DNA of 17,237 nt from an uncultured Clostridia bacterium. Its GTDB lineage: Bacteria; Bacillota; Clostridia; Christensenellales; Borkfalkiaceae. The notes beneath the pieces are model-generated. The model saw nothing but the letters and a program-made list of their open reading frames with translations. It was not told the origin of the DNA and made no database searches. A program made the translations under genes and the position numbers. Below, piece after piece: positions 6,262-13,440 of this stretch. Numbering within the stretch: position 1 is the stretch's first letter; the number at the start of each line of letters is the position of its first letter. The stretch spans positions 1-17,237 of the forward strand of contig CANQUY010000022.1 in NCBI GenBank assembly GCA_947627125.1, given 5' to 3'.

Positions 6262-8442
6262 ATGAAAAAAGTTTTCCTTGCGATCTTTATCCCGCTTGGG
6301 GTCATTGCAGCTCTGCTGCTCGCGGGATTATTCTATTATTTCGGCGTGACATTCGGCCTCAGGCTCGACAGCGATAAATTACAGCTCTCCGCCGCATGCG
6401 TGCGCGTCTATGACGGGGACGGGGAACAGATCGAATCTGCAAAACGGAAGAGCGTTTCTTTGGACGCCCTGCCCGCCTACGTCCCCAAGGCCTTTGTCGC
6501 CGTCGAAGATAAACGCTTTTATACCCATCACGGGCTCGACTACAGGCGTATCGGCGGTGCGCTTCTCAAAAATCTCAAGACGTTTTCCTTCCGCGAGGGC
6601 GCATCGACCATCTCCCAACAGCTCATCAAGAACACCCATCTTTCGAGCGAAAAAACGATCGGCCGCAAGCTGAAAGAGGTAAAATTGACGCGGCAGCTCG
6701 AAAAAAAGTATACGAAGGACGAGATCATCGAGCTCTATCTCAACTCCATCTATTTCGGCCACGACGTATTCGGCATCGCCGCGGCGTCCGATTTTTACTT
6801 CGGCAAGGAGGCGGAAAACCTCTCCCCCGCAGAGAGCGCCATGCTCGCGGCGCTCGTCAAATCTCCCAACCGCTACTCCCCCTTCCGCAACGCAGAGGCC
6901 TGCCTCTCCCGCCGCAACTTTGTGCTCAAACTCATGAAAGAACAGGGATTTTTGGATGAAACGGGCTATTCAGAGGCAGAAAAAGAGCCCCTTCCCGACC
7001 TTCCCGCCGCAACGGGCAAGAGCGACAGCTACCTCGCCCTCGTCTTTGACGAACTCTCGGAGATCTTTCCCGAGGCGGATACGGGAGATATGAACTCCCT
7101 CCGCGTCTACACATTTTTCAACAGAGATCTGCAGGCCAAATTGGAACAGACGGAGGTAGATTCGGACGTCTGTGCGCTCATCCGCGACAATCGGACGAAC
7201 GGGATCAAGGCATTCTATTCGACATGCGGCGTCCTCAAACGGCTCCCCGCCTCGACGTTGAAACCGCTCCTCGTCTACGGACCCGCGATCGAAGAGGATT
7301 TCATCTGCCCCGCGACGCCCATTTTGGATCAAAAGACAGACTTTTCGGGCTATTGCCCCGACGACGCGGGCGGTGCAAGCGGGCAGTACATGAGCGCAAG
7401 ATATGCCCTCTCGCACAGCGTCAACATTCCCGCCGTCAAAATTCTCAACACGATAGGCTGTGAGAGAGCGGCCGCCTATCTCGACAAGATGAATTTACAC
7501 ATCGACGGGAGCGACTACTCCCTCGCGCTCGCCCTCGGGGGAATGAAGGAGGGATTCACCCTCACCGCTTTGGCGGACGGATATGCCGTTCTTGCGAACC
7601 AAGGGACTTTCGCGCCGTCGAAGGTCATCTCCCGCATCGAAAACAGCAAGGGAAAGATCATCTATCAATATGTGCCGAGAAGCTCCCGCGTGTTCTCGGA
7701 GGAAACGAGCTATCTCGTGAGCGACATGCTCAAAACCGCCGTCAAGGATGGCACGGCGAAAAAACTCAAAAATCTCCCCTTTGACGTCTGCGCCAAGACG
7801 GGAACGGCGGAGGGAAAAACGGGAAACACGGACGCCTACACGATCGCCTATACCTCAGAAGATACCGTCGCCGTCTGGCTCGGCAACAGGGACAACACGG
7901 AGATTTCGTTCACGGGCGGCGGGCTCCCCGCAAATCTCGTCCTTGAATTTATGAAAGAGCTCTATAGGACCCATAGCCCCGCCGACTTTCCCGCCTGCGA
8001 CGGCGTAGAGGAGCTCCCGATCGACATGCAGGAATACAACGTAAACCACAGAATTTTGCTCTCCGACCCCAATTCCCCTTTCTTGACGGACAGAAAGGAG
8101 CTCTTCAAAAAGAGCGCGGCGCCCAAAGAGATGAGTACGAAATATTCCTCCCCGAAGATCGAAATGCCGACGATTTCGGTCAATCATGGGACTGTTAGCA
8201 TAGTACTATGTCAGACAGAGTACTATGATTACGTCGTAAAAAGAGAAAATCGAGGCATTGAAACGACAATTTACAGCGGAAAATATCAAAAATGCATCAG
8301 CGATAGTTCCGTCACTCCCGGGGAAAGCTACCGCTACAGCGTGACCCCCGTATATAAAAATATCGAGGGAGAAACGGTCTATCTCCCCCTCGTCCATATC
8401 GAAAAAAGCAATTCTCTTCCGGAAGAATGGTGGAACGATTAA
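6262..8442 (+). CDS. Bifunctional class A penicillin-binding protein (glycosyltransferase 51 + transpeptidase)
   Basis: Membrane-anchored peptidoglycan synthase of 726 aa that polymerises lipid II and cross-links stem peptides outside the membrane. An N-terminal TM anchor spans about 4-28. The GT51 domain has catalytic E82 in VEDKRFYTHHGLD, REGASTISQQLIKN (111-124), the second Glu region EIIELYLNSIYFG (E157) and SPAESAMLAALVKSPNRYSP (188-207). The transpeptidase domain is compact but complete: nucleophile motif STLK (S331, K334), SVN (386-388) and KTGT (512-515). The tail from about 633 to 720 looks like a fibronectin-III-like domain; it contains a 29-bp DNA dyad and codons unlike the rest (see findings). 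No Shine-Dalgarno sequence precedes the ATG; the next in-frame Met would remove the anchor. Its stop overlaps the convergent thiI stop. Confidence 0.95.
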   Translation: MKKVFLAIFIPLGVIAALLLAGLFYYFGVTFGLRLDSDKLQLSAACVRVYDGDGEQIESAKRKSVSLDALPAYVPKAFVAVEDKRFYTHHGLDYRRIGGALLKNLKTFSFREGASTISQQLIKNTHLSSEKTIGRKLKEVKLTRQLEKKYTKDEIIELYLNSIYFGHDVFGIAAASDFYFGKEAENLSPAESAMLAALVKSPNRYSPFRNAEACLSRRNFVLKLMKEQGFLDETGYSEAEKEPLPDLPAATGKSDSYLALVFDELSEIFPEADTGDMNSLRVYTFFNRDLQAKLEQTEVDSDVCALIRDNRTNGIKAFYSTCGVLKRLPASTLKPLLVYGPAIEEDFICPATPILDQKTDFSGYCPDDAGGASGQYMSARYALSHSVNIPAVKILNTIGCERAAAYLDKMNLHIDGSDYSLALALGGMKEGFTLTALADGYAVLANQGTFAPSKVISRIENSKGKIIYQYVPRSSRVFSEETSYLVSDMLKTAVKDGTAKKLKNLPFDVCAKTGTAEGKTGNTDAYTIAYTSEDTVAVWLGNRDNTEISFTGGGLPANLVLEFMKELYRTHSPADFPACDGVEELPIDMQEYNVNHRILLSDPNSPFLTDRKELFKKSAAPKEMSTKYSSPKIEMPTISVNHGTVSIVLCQTEYYDYVVKRENRGIETTIYSGKYQKCISDSSVTPGESYRYSVTPVYKNIEGETVYLPLVHIEKSNSLPEEWWND
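8198..8227. repeat. 20-bp repeat copy A inside a 29-bp near-perfect dyad, within the PBP gene
   Basis: Positions 8198-8217 are the exact reverse complement of 11436-11455. Within 8199-8227, two 14-nt arms flank a central A (8213): CATAGTACTATGTC and GACAGAGTACTATG, complementary at 13 of 14 positions. Each arm also contains all or most of the self-palindrome CATAGTACTATG. It encodes PBP residues of about 647-655. Confidence 0.85.
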
Positions 8443-9590
8443 AATTTGATGATCTCCCTTGTTGCAAGGGCCTCCTCGACGAGAGCGTCAACGTCGAGCT
8501 TCCTCTCCTCCGCTTCGATGAAGGAGAGCTTCGGCCTGATCGCGGGGAAATCGGGCAAAAATACGGTACAGCAGTCCTCGTACGGCAGCGTCGAGGTTTC
8601 AAACGTACCGATTTTTTTTGCAACTTCGATGATGTCCTCCTTGTCGAACCCGATGAGCGGACGAAGGACGGGAAGTTTTACGACGGCGTTCGAGGAGGTC
8701 AGCCCCTCCAACGTCTGGCTTGCGACCTGCCCGAGGCTCTCTCCCGTGACGAGGCAGCCCGCCCCCTCCCGATATGCGATCCGCTCGGCAATGCGGAACA
8801 TAAACCGCCTCAAAAGGGTCACGTTGAGCTCGGCGGCACATTTTCTGTGGATTTCCTCTTGGATGTGCGTGACGCTGACCGTCGTCAGCCTTGTGACGAG
8901 CGTGTAATCGGAAAGGATCTTTGCAAGCGATACCACCTTTTCCTTGGCCGCCTCGTTCGTATACGGATAGCTGTGGAAGTGGAGCATTTCGACTGTCATG
9001 CCCCGCTTTGCCATCATGTAGCCCGCGACGGGGGAATCGATCCCGCCCGAGATGAGAAGGAGCCCCTTCCCCGCCGTGGAAACGGGCATGCCGTGCAGCC
9101 CGTCGATGAAAGCGCCGAATACAAGCGCCCTTCCGCTCTCGCGAATGTCGATATAGACGGTGTGCTGCGGCTCATGGACGTCAACCTTCAGCGTCGGATT
9201 TGCGCCGAGGAGCCTGCCGCCGATGCGGGAGCTGATCTCCATGGACGTGAGCGGATAATGCTTATCGCCGCGGTGCGTCACCACTTTGAACGTGCCCGCT
9301 TTCGGTGCGACGAGCCGTGCGGCTTCAAAGATGCTGTCCTCGTCGTTCCCCGTCAGGAGCCCGACGGAATAGGAGTGTACGCCGAACACATTTGCAATGC
9401 GCCGCATGATCTCCCCGATCATTTCTTCCTCGAAATTCGCTACAAGATAGCGGCCGCTTGTGCGATGGATCTCATGGCGGATCCCCCGTAAGGCCTTTTC
9501 GAGATTGTTGGAAAAGACCCGCTCGAAGTAGCCGCGGTTTTTTCCCTTCAGATGAATTTCCGCATAGCGGATGATGACAACTTTTTCCAT
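8439..9590 (-). CDS. thiI: tRNA 4-thiouridine synthase ThiI (THUMP + PP-loop, no rhodanese domain)
   Basis: The 383-aa enzyme adenylates U8 of tRNA and inserts sulfur to make s4U; in some bacteria it also serves thiazole synthesis. An N-terminal ferredoxin-like/THUMP region (about 1-165) is followed by the PP-loop ATP-binding motif LLLISGGIDSPVAG (177-190). VTGESLGQVASQTLEGL and YEDCCTVFLPDFPAIRP are typical of ThiI. The length matches the short Bacillus type, which lacks the E. coli C-terminal rhodanese domain and takes sulfur from a partner desulfurase. That partner fits the gene directly upstream: its stop abuts the thiI ATG with no gap, and AAAGGA for thiI lies inside it. The stop overlaps the convergent PBP stop. 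Confidence 0.96.
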   Translation of the reverse strand: MEKVVIIRYAEIHLKGKNRGYFERVFSNNLEKALRGIRHEIHRTSGRYLVANFEEEMIGEIMRRIANVFGVHSYSVGLLTGNDEDSIFEAARLVAPKAGTFKVVTHRGDKHYPLTSMEISSRIGGRLLGANPTLKVDVHEPQHTVYIDIRESGRALVFGAFIDGLHGMPVSTAGKGLLLISGGIDSPVAGYMMAKRGMTVEMLHFHSYPYTNEAAKEKVVSLAKILSDYTLVTRLTTVSVTHIQEEIHRKCAAELNVTLLRRFMFRIAERIAYREGAGCLVTGESLGQVASQTLEGLTSSNAVVKLPVLRPLIGFDKEDIIEVAKKIGTFETSTLPYEDCCTVFLPDFPAIRPKLSFIEAEERKLDVDALVEEALATREIIKF

Positions 9591-10712
9591 TTAATGTGTG
9601 TTCCTTTGATATTCTTTCACGGTTGAATTTAAGATCCCGACGGCGATATCGATCTCTTCCTCCGTCGTTGCGGGCGAAAAACTCATTCTGAGGACGCCGT
9701 CGAGCACGTCCTCTCTGTAGCCGCAGGCCGTCATGACGCGGCTGAAGCGGTTTTTGGAGGAACATGCGCTGCCCGTCCCGACGCAGAGCCCCCTGTCCCA
9801 GAGCATGCGCTGCAGCACTTCCCCCCGCATGGCGGCGGCAGAAACCGTCAGGATATACGGCGAGCCGTTTTCGGGGGAAAGTCGGGTGAAAACGGAGGGA
9901 TCGAGCCCCGCAAACAGCTTTTCCCGATAGGCCCTGAGCCGCAGGGAATCTTCCCTGAGCGATTTGAATTTTTCCTCCGCCGCATAGGCGAAGGCGGCGA
10001 TCCCAAAGGTATTCTCGGTACCGCTCCTGAGGCCGTTTTCTTGCCCCCCGCCATAGATATGGGGACTTAAGGGGAGATTTTTCCGTTTAAAGAGCGCGCC
10101 CGTGCCCTTGAGCCCCCCGATCTTGTGTGCGCTGACCGCATACAGGTCAACCTCCTGCGGAAGGAGAAACTGCACTTTCCCGAACGCTTGAACGCCGTCG
10201 CTGTGGAATACCGTGCGCGGATTTTTCTCCTTGACGGCCCTTGCGATCGCTGCGATATCGTTGATCGCGCCCGTTTCATTGTTGACATGGACGACGGAAA
10301 CGAGGCTCGTCTTGTCGTCCACGAGGGAGAGAACATTCTCGATTTTTACGCTTCCGTCCCGCTCCACGGGTGCAAAGCGGGGTTCGACGCCGCGGTTCTT
10401 GAGTTCGCTGCATGCTGAAAACACCGCCGCATGCTCCCCCGCCGTCGTGACGACGTTCCCCCGCTTTCCGCACGAGAAAATCGCTTGATTGTCCGCCTCG
10501 GTGCCGCAGGAGGTGAAGATGAGGTCATATCGCCCCGCGGCTCCCAAGTATTTCAAAAGACTCTCGCGCATGAAAGAGAGCGATTTTGAAACGGCAAAAC
10601 CCCCGCCGTAACGGGCGGAGGGATTATAATAAAGCTCGGTGATGAATTCCGCCGCTCTTTGAAGCGCCCCGCCGTCGGGACGGGTGGTCGCGGCATTGTC
10701 GAAGTAGATCAT
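9591..10712 (-). CDS. Cysteine desulfurase, NifS/IscS-like, probable ThiI partner
   Basis: PLP-dependent enzyme of 373 aa that removes sulfur from cysteine as an enzyme-bound persulfide. It begins MIYFDNAATT. The segment SDGVQAFGK is near 171, the PLP lysine K197 lies in SAHKIGG, and the persulfide-forming cysteine C317 lies in GTGSACSSKNR. The ACSS context, with only a short loop, resembles NifS-like desulfurases paired with one acceptor. Immediate coupling to thiI suggests a NifZ-like role in tRNA thiolation, as in Bacillus; this is inference, and a general IscS role is the alternative. The start overlaps the stop of the upstream membrane-protein gene by ATGA, and its own ribosome-binding site is weak (TGGAACGAG). 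Confidence 0.94.
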   Translation of the reverse strand: MIYFDNAATTRPDGGALQRAAEFITELYYNPSARYGGGFAVSKSLSFMRESLLKYLGAAGRYDLIFTSCGTEADNQAIFSCGKRGNVVTTAGEHAAVFSACSELKNRGVEPRFAPVERDGSVKIENVLSLVDDKTSLVSVVHVNNETGAINDIAAIARAVKEKNPRTVFHSDGVQAFGKVQFLLPQEVDLYAVSAHKIGGLKGTGALFKRKNLPLSPHIYGGGQENGLRSGTENTFGIAAFAYAAEEKFKSLREDSLRLRAYREKLFAGLDPSVFTRLSPENGSPYILTVSAAAMRGEVLQRMLWDRGLCVGTGSACSSKNRFSRVMTACGYREDVLDGVLRMSFSPATTEEEIDIAVGILNSTVKEYQRNTH

Positions 10713-11311
10713 TCTCGTTCCAGTTTATCTATCCCCGCGCTTTGCACGAGATATTCCATCAAAATCTGCCTGCATTCGAGCACATAGAGCGTCTTTCCGA
10801 GGGAACCGCCGACGAGCACATAGATAAAATCCTTCTCATCCGCGGGCGTCTTGTTGGGAGTTAAAAGTTTCGGCTTGCTCTGCAGCCCTCTCAGCACATT
10901 CTGATAGGAAGGTTTTTCGCACCAACCGATCTTCAGAATGGAATCGGCGGAAATCGTCGTAAAAGGCTTTCTCGACCTTCCGTTAAAGACCTTTGTGACG
11001 CGGAGTTCGTCCTCAACGAACGTGTAATCATAGCTGACGTTGAACCGTTTCCGTATGAACCAAAAAGCGATCCCGCAACCCAAAAAAGCGACCACGAGAA
11101 AGACCAAAAAGCCGATATTGAATACCTTGCCGAACGTGTTGAGCTCGTCGTCCGTCGCGATCCCCTGGATGAAGGACGTCGCAAAAAAGGCCACGATCCC
11201 CGCAGCGGCAAAACATACGACCGCCAGAACCAAAAAGAAAGTATAAAATTTTCCCTCCGCCTCTGCGCGGATACTCGCAGCGCTCTCCTCATAGAGCAGA
11301 TCACGAAGCAT
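10709..11311 (-). CDS. Two-TM membrane protein of unknown function, first gene of the desulfurase-thiI operon
   Basis: A 200-aa protein I cannot assign with confidence; it resembles clostridial DUF6106-like proteins only in general layout. A short N-terminal helix (MLRDLLYEESAASIRAEAEG) precedes two hydrophobic segments at about 22-49 and 64-86. A charged IRKRF boundary then leads into a C-terminal cytosolic domain of about 110 residues with beta-rich runs (YDYTFVEDELRVTKVFNG, FIYVLVGGSLGKTLYVLE), like a small PH-like fold. No catalytic motif is seen. It starts at 11311 with GGAGGA about 8 nt upstream, and overlaps the desulfurase start by ATGA, so it is co-translated with sulfur-transfer genes. 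A related architecture (two TM plus beta domain) appears in the gene at 11497-11964. Confidence 0.8.
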   Translation of the reverse strand: MLRDLLYEESAASIRAEAEGKFYTFFLVLAVVCFAAAGIVAFFATSFIQGIATDDELNTFGKVFNIGFLVFLVVAFLGCGIAFWFIRKRFNVSYDYTFVEDELRVTKVFNGRSRKPFTTISADSILKIGWCEKPSYQNVLRGLQSKPKLLTPNKTPADEKDFIYVLVGGSLGKTLYVLECRQILMEYLVQSAGIDKLERE

Positions 11312-11340
11312 CGCCCCATCCTCCGTATTATTTCCCTAAT

Positions 11341-11369
11341 ATTATAGCATAGGAAATTGCTTCCGTCAA
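11341..11369 (-). promoter_or_regulatory. Strong sigma-A promoter of the membrane protein-desulfurase-thiI operon
   Basis: Minus strand: TTGACG (11369-11364), a 17-nt spacer and TATAAT (11346-11341). It leaves a leader of about 23 nt containing GGAGGA before the ATG at 11311. Confidence 0.85.
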
Positions 11370-11425
11370 GCAAAGCGGAAACGCGAATTCCCGCGTTTGC
11401 ATTTGTTCAATATATTACGATTTTA

Positions 11426-11455
11426 TTATGTATTATGTCTGACATAGTACTATGC
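11426..11455. repeat. 20-bp repeat copy B, in the spacer before the sulfur operon
   Basis: Positions 11436-11455 exactly match the reverse complement of 8198-8217 in the PBP gene. Similarity continues to about 11430, giving some 26 nt with two differences. Around the central T (11440), ATGTC and GACAT form a dyad, but the left arm is more degenerate than in copy A. It sits between the upstream terminator (11471-11493) and the promoter (11341-11369), in an AT-rich stretch at about 11400-11470. No gene is visible in the 185-nt spacer 11312-11496. Confidence 0.8.
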
Positions 11456-11470
11456 AAAACTAAAAAATTC

Positions 11471-11493
11471 AAAAAATGACGCCGCGGCGCCAT
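11471..11493 (-). terminator. Rho-independent terminator of the thioesterase operon
   Basis: On the minus strand, starting 3 nt after the stop codon, ATGGCGC and GCGTCAT (one G-U pair) form a 7-bp stem around CGCG, followed directly by six T (a second T-run follows 3 nt later). It closes the thioesterase and membrane-protein unit. Confidence 0.75.
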
Positions 11494-11496
11494 GGT

Positions 11497-11964
11497 TCAG
11501 TCCATTTCTGTTCCATCGATCTGTGGATAGAACGATGCGATCTCCTCTTCCGTGAACTGTTCCTCGTACGATTTTGCAAACATGACCTTTCTCAAAAACG
11601 TGAACGTATCCCTGGAGTCCATCGTTTCAAAGGTGCATACAAATTTCCGCTTCAGAACTTTTACCTGTTTACAGCCGCTCTTCACGTCATAGGTATACGT
11701 CCTGCGCTTTGTCTTGACGTACACGACCTTATCCGTCGTTTCAAAGCCGATCGCGGTCCCCATCGAAAGACGGAGCGCATAAAAGCCGTAGATCACGAGG
11801 TAGACGACGAGGATGATCGGCGACACGATCCAAAATCCGACATATCCCACAACGGCGAAGATAAGACAGATCATGAAAGCGGGGAGCGCAAGACAGCTGA
11901 AGATGACAAACATTTTTTTCCAAAAGTTCACATATTTCAGAATTGCGGGCTTATCGGCTCTCAT
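11497..11964 (-). CDS. Small membrane protein with YcxB-like C-terminal domain
   Basis: A 155-aa protein with two closely spaced hydrophobic segments (about 17-41 and 43-65) and a C-terminal domain of about 85 residues. That domain shows alternating beta-type runs (IGFETTDKVVYVKTKRRTYT, VKVLKRKFVCTFETMD) and an acidic tail (YEEQFTEEEIASFYPQ). The layout is that of YcxB-like membrane proteins; function unknown. The start at 11964 has a strong GGGAGGAG about 5 nt upstream, located inside the thioesterase gene, which it overlaps by 14 nt. It shares general architecture with the gene at 10709-11311 in the neighbouring operon, though I cannot show homology by eye. Confidence 0.75.
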   Translation of the reverse strand: MRADKPAILKYVNFWKKMFVIFSCLALPAFMICLIFAVVGYVGFWIVSPIILVVYLVIYGFYALRLSMGTAIGFETTDKVVYVKTKRRTYTYDVKSGCKQVKVLKRKFVCTFETMDSRDTFTFLRKVMFAKSYEEQFTEEEIASFYPQIDGTEMD

Positions 11965-12697
11965 GGCGCTCCTCCCAATCGATGCGGAACTGCGTCAAGA
12001 GTTCCCCCTCCGACCATGCCTCGCAGACGGAATATCCCTCAAAGTCCTGCCGAAGAAGTGAGAGCTCCCTCCCCTCCTTCGCCTGCTTGGAATAGACGAC
12101 CTGAAAGGAAGAAATGCGCCTATGTTTCAACTCCTCCATCGAGAAGCAGTCGATGAAGAAGTCGAGATAGCGGGTGTTGTTGGCATGGAGATAGTGGTCG
12201 CAATGGGAAACGTTCACCCGCATGCGGTAAATTTCCCTGCCGTCTGCAATCTTTTGGATCTTCCAATTTGGAACTTCAACCGATTTTTCGTTGTGATAGG
12301 GGCAATTCGTGTGAACTTCCCCCATTTTATCGGGCAGGAGCAGGGAAAAATTCGACATATCGACGAGGCACCAGCGTGATGCGAGCGCGGCGACCTCCTC
12401 CTCGCCCGAGAGGACGCGATAGTCCCTTTCAAAGATGACATGGCGGGGCGGAAGCGGCCAAGTTTCCACCGTGATATGTTCTCCCAGCGTCACGGGACGG
12501 CGGAGCTTACAGTAGGTGCTCACCACCAAAAAGCCGTAGCCGAGCGGACGGAGATCGTCATAGCCGAAGCCGAGCTCATCCGCACTCGCGCAGGCGGATT
12601 CCTGCACAAGGGCCAAGAGGGAAGTGGGCGTGAGCTCGTCCTTGAAATCAAAATCGGAATATCTCAATTCATATGTCTTTCTGTTGCAGTACGCCAT
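11951..12697 (-). CDS. Acyl-ACP thioesterase (PF01643, double hot-dog)
   Basis: A 248-aa cytosolic enzyme expected to hydrolyse acyl-ACP and release free fatty acids. The first hot-dog repeat starts at RKTYELRYSDFDFKDELTPT with the helix SLLALVQESACASADELG. The segment VETWPLPPRHVIFERDY is typical of the family. The second repeat carries SHCDHYLHANNTRYLDFFID, matching the FatA/FatB pattern with Asp and His kept, but the position usually Asn (N-x-H) reads Tyr (see findings). The ATG at 12697 is preceded by a perfect promoter whose -10 ends 10 nt upstream, with no Shine-Dalgarno sequence. It overlaps the next gene by 14 nt. In anaerobes such enzymes are thought to supply or dispose of fatty acids; the DegV protein nearby binds fatty acids, a possible link. 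Confidence 0.88.
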   Translation of the reverse strand: MAYCNRKTYELRYSDFDFKDELTPTSLLALVQESACASADELGFGYDDLRPLGYGFLVVSTYCKLRRPVTLGEHITVETWPLPPRHVIFERDYRVLSGEEEVAALASRWCLVDMSNFSLLLPDKMGEVHTNCPYHNEKSVEVPNWKIQKIADGREIYRMRVNVSHCDHYLHANNTRYLDFFIDCFSMEELKHRRISSFQVVYSKQAKEGRELSLLRQDFEGYSVCEAWSEGELLTQFRIDWEERHESR

Positions 12698-12706
12698 AAC
12701 GGGCGT

Positions 12707-12735
12707 ATTATAGCACGATGGCGACGATTTGTCAA
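12707..12735 (-). promoter_or_regulatory. Perfect-consensus promoter of the thioesterase operon, start-proximal
   Basis: Minus strand: TTGACA (12735-12730), a 17-nt spacer and TATAAT (12712-12707), consensus at all 12 positions. The -10 box ends 10 nt before the ATG at 12697, so the transcript should start within about 2-4 nt of the start codon. The -35 box begins 3 nt after the amidase stop codon, with no terminator between. Confidence 0.88.
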
Positions 12736-12738
12736 ATG

Positions 12739-13440
12739 TTAAGCGGTTTCGGCTGTAAGAAATGCGAGCGAACCTTTGAGGATCGCCGCCGCGATTTTCC
12801 TTTGATATTCCTCCGTGACGAGCAATTTCTCATCCTCGGCGTTGGACAGAAACCCGCATTCGACGATGACGGACGGATAATCGCTGCAATTCAGGACGTA
12901 ATAGTCCCCCTTGAGCGCATTGGACTGTTTCACGCACTCGGGCATGGCGTTGAGGGACGTCTGAATGTGCGTTGCAAGGCTGCGGGAAGGGGCGGAATCC
13001 TCGCGGAAAAAGACCTGTGCGCCCCTCCTCGAGCGCATGGAAAAGAAATTCTGATGCACGGAGATGACGAGAGCGGGCACGCTTTCATTGATAACTTCCG
13101 CCCGTTTTTTCATGTCCCGTTTCTTGTATCCGCTCGTCGCCGTGCCGTATAGCCCCGCCTCCGTGGGACGGGTCTGGATGACGTAAAACCCCGCTTCCTC
13201 AAAATCTGCCTGCAGGATCCTCGCGAGGGAGAGGTTGATATCGCTCTCCTTCTTGCCCGTTTCTATCCCGACGACGCCGCCGTCCACGCCTCCGTGCCCC
13301 GCATCGATGACGACGACAAGACGGCTTGTCTGAGCGGCAGTCCTCGCAAGCGCAAAAAAGCAGACGCCGAACGTGAGAGCAACGGCGAGAAATATCGCCA
13401 AAAATCCCATGGCGACCCGATGGCGATAAAAAAAATTCAT
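12739..13440 (-). CDS. N-acetylmuramoyl-L-alanine amidase (Amidase_3), CwlD-like
   Basis: Zinc amidase of 233 aa that cleaves the bond between MurNAc and L-Ala in peptidoglycan. An N-terminal signal anchor (about 11-33) follows a short basic stretch (MNFFYRHR), so the enzyme acts outside the membrane. Zinc and catalytic residues are visible: H49 in IDAGHGG, E65 in KKESDINLS, H129 in VISVHQN, and the catalytic Glu E204 in VIVECGFLSN. There are no cell-wall binding repeats; size and layout match CwlD, which makes muramic-lactam in spore cortex. A vegetative role cannot be excluded. The ATG at 13440 lacks a Shine-Dalgarno sequence and lies within a 9-bp inverted repeat. It is 69 nt downstream of nfnB and probably belongs to that transcript. 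Confidence 0.9.
   Translation of the reverse strand: MNFFYRHRVAMGFLAIFLAVALTFGVCFFALARTAAQTSRLVVVIDAGHGGVDGGVVGIETGKKESDINLSLARILQADFEEAGFYVIQTRPTEAGLYGTATSGYKKRDMKKRAEVINESVPALVISVHQNFFSMRSRRGAQVFFREDSAPSRSLATHIQTSLNAMPECVKQSNALKGDYYVLNCSDYPSVIVECGFLSNAEDEKLLVTEEYQRKIAAAILKGSLAFLTAETA

Noticed and set aside
6243..6271. TTGACA at 6243 as the -35 box of the PBP promoter
   Set aside because: The matching -10 position falls on a run of A inside the coding sequence, not on a TATAAT-like box, and the start would lie inside the gene.
8427..9491. Plus-strand open frame of 354 aa
   Set aside because: Antisense to thiI, which has a full PP-loop and THUMP layout.
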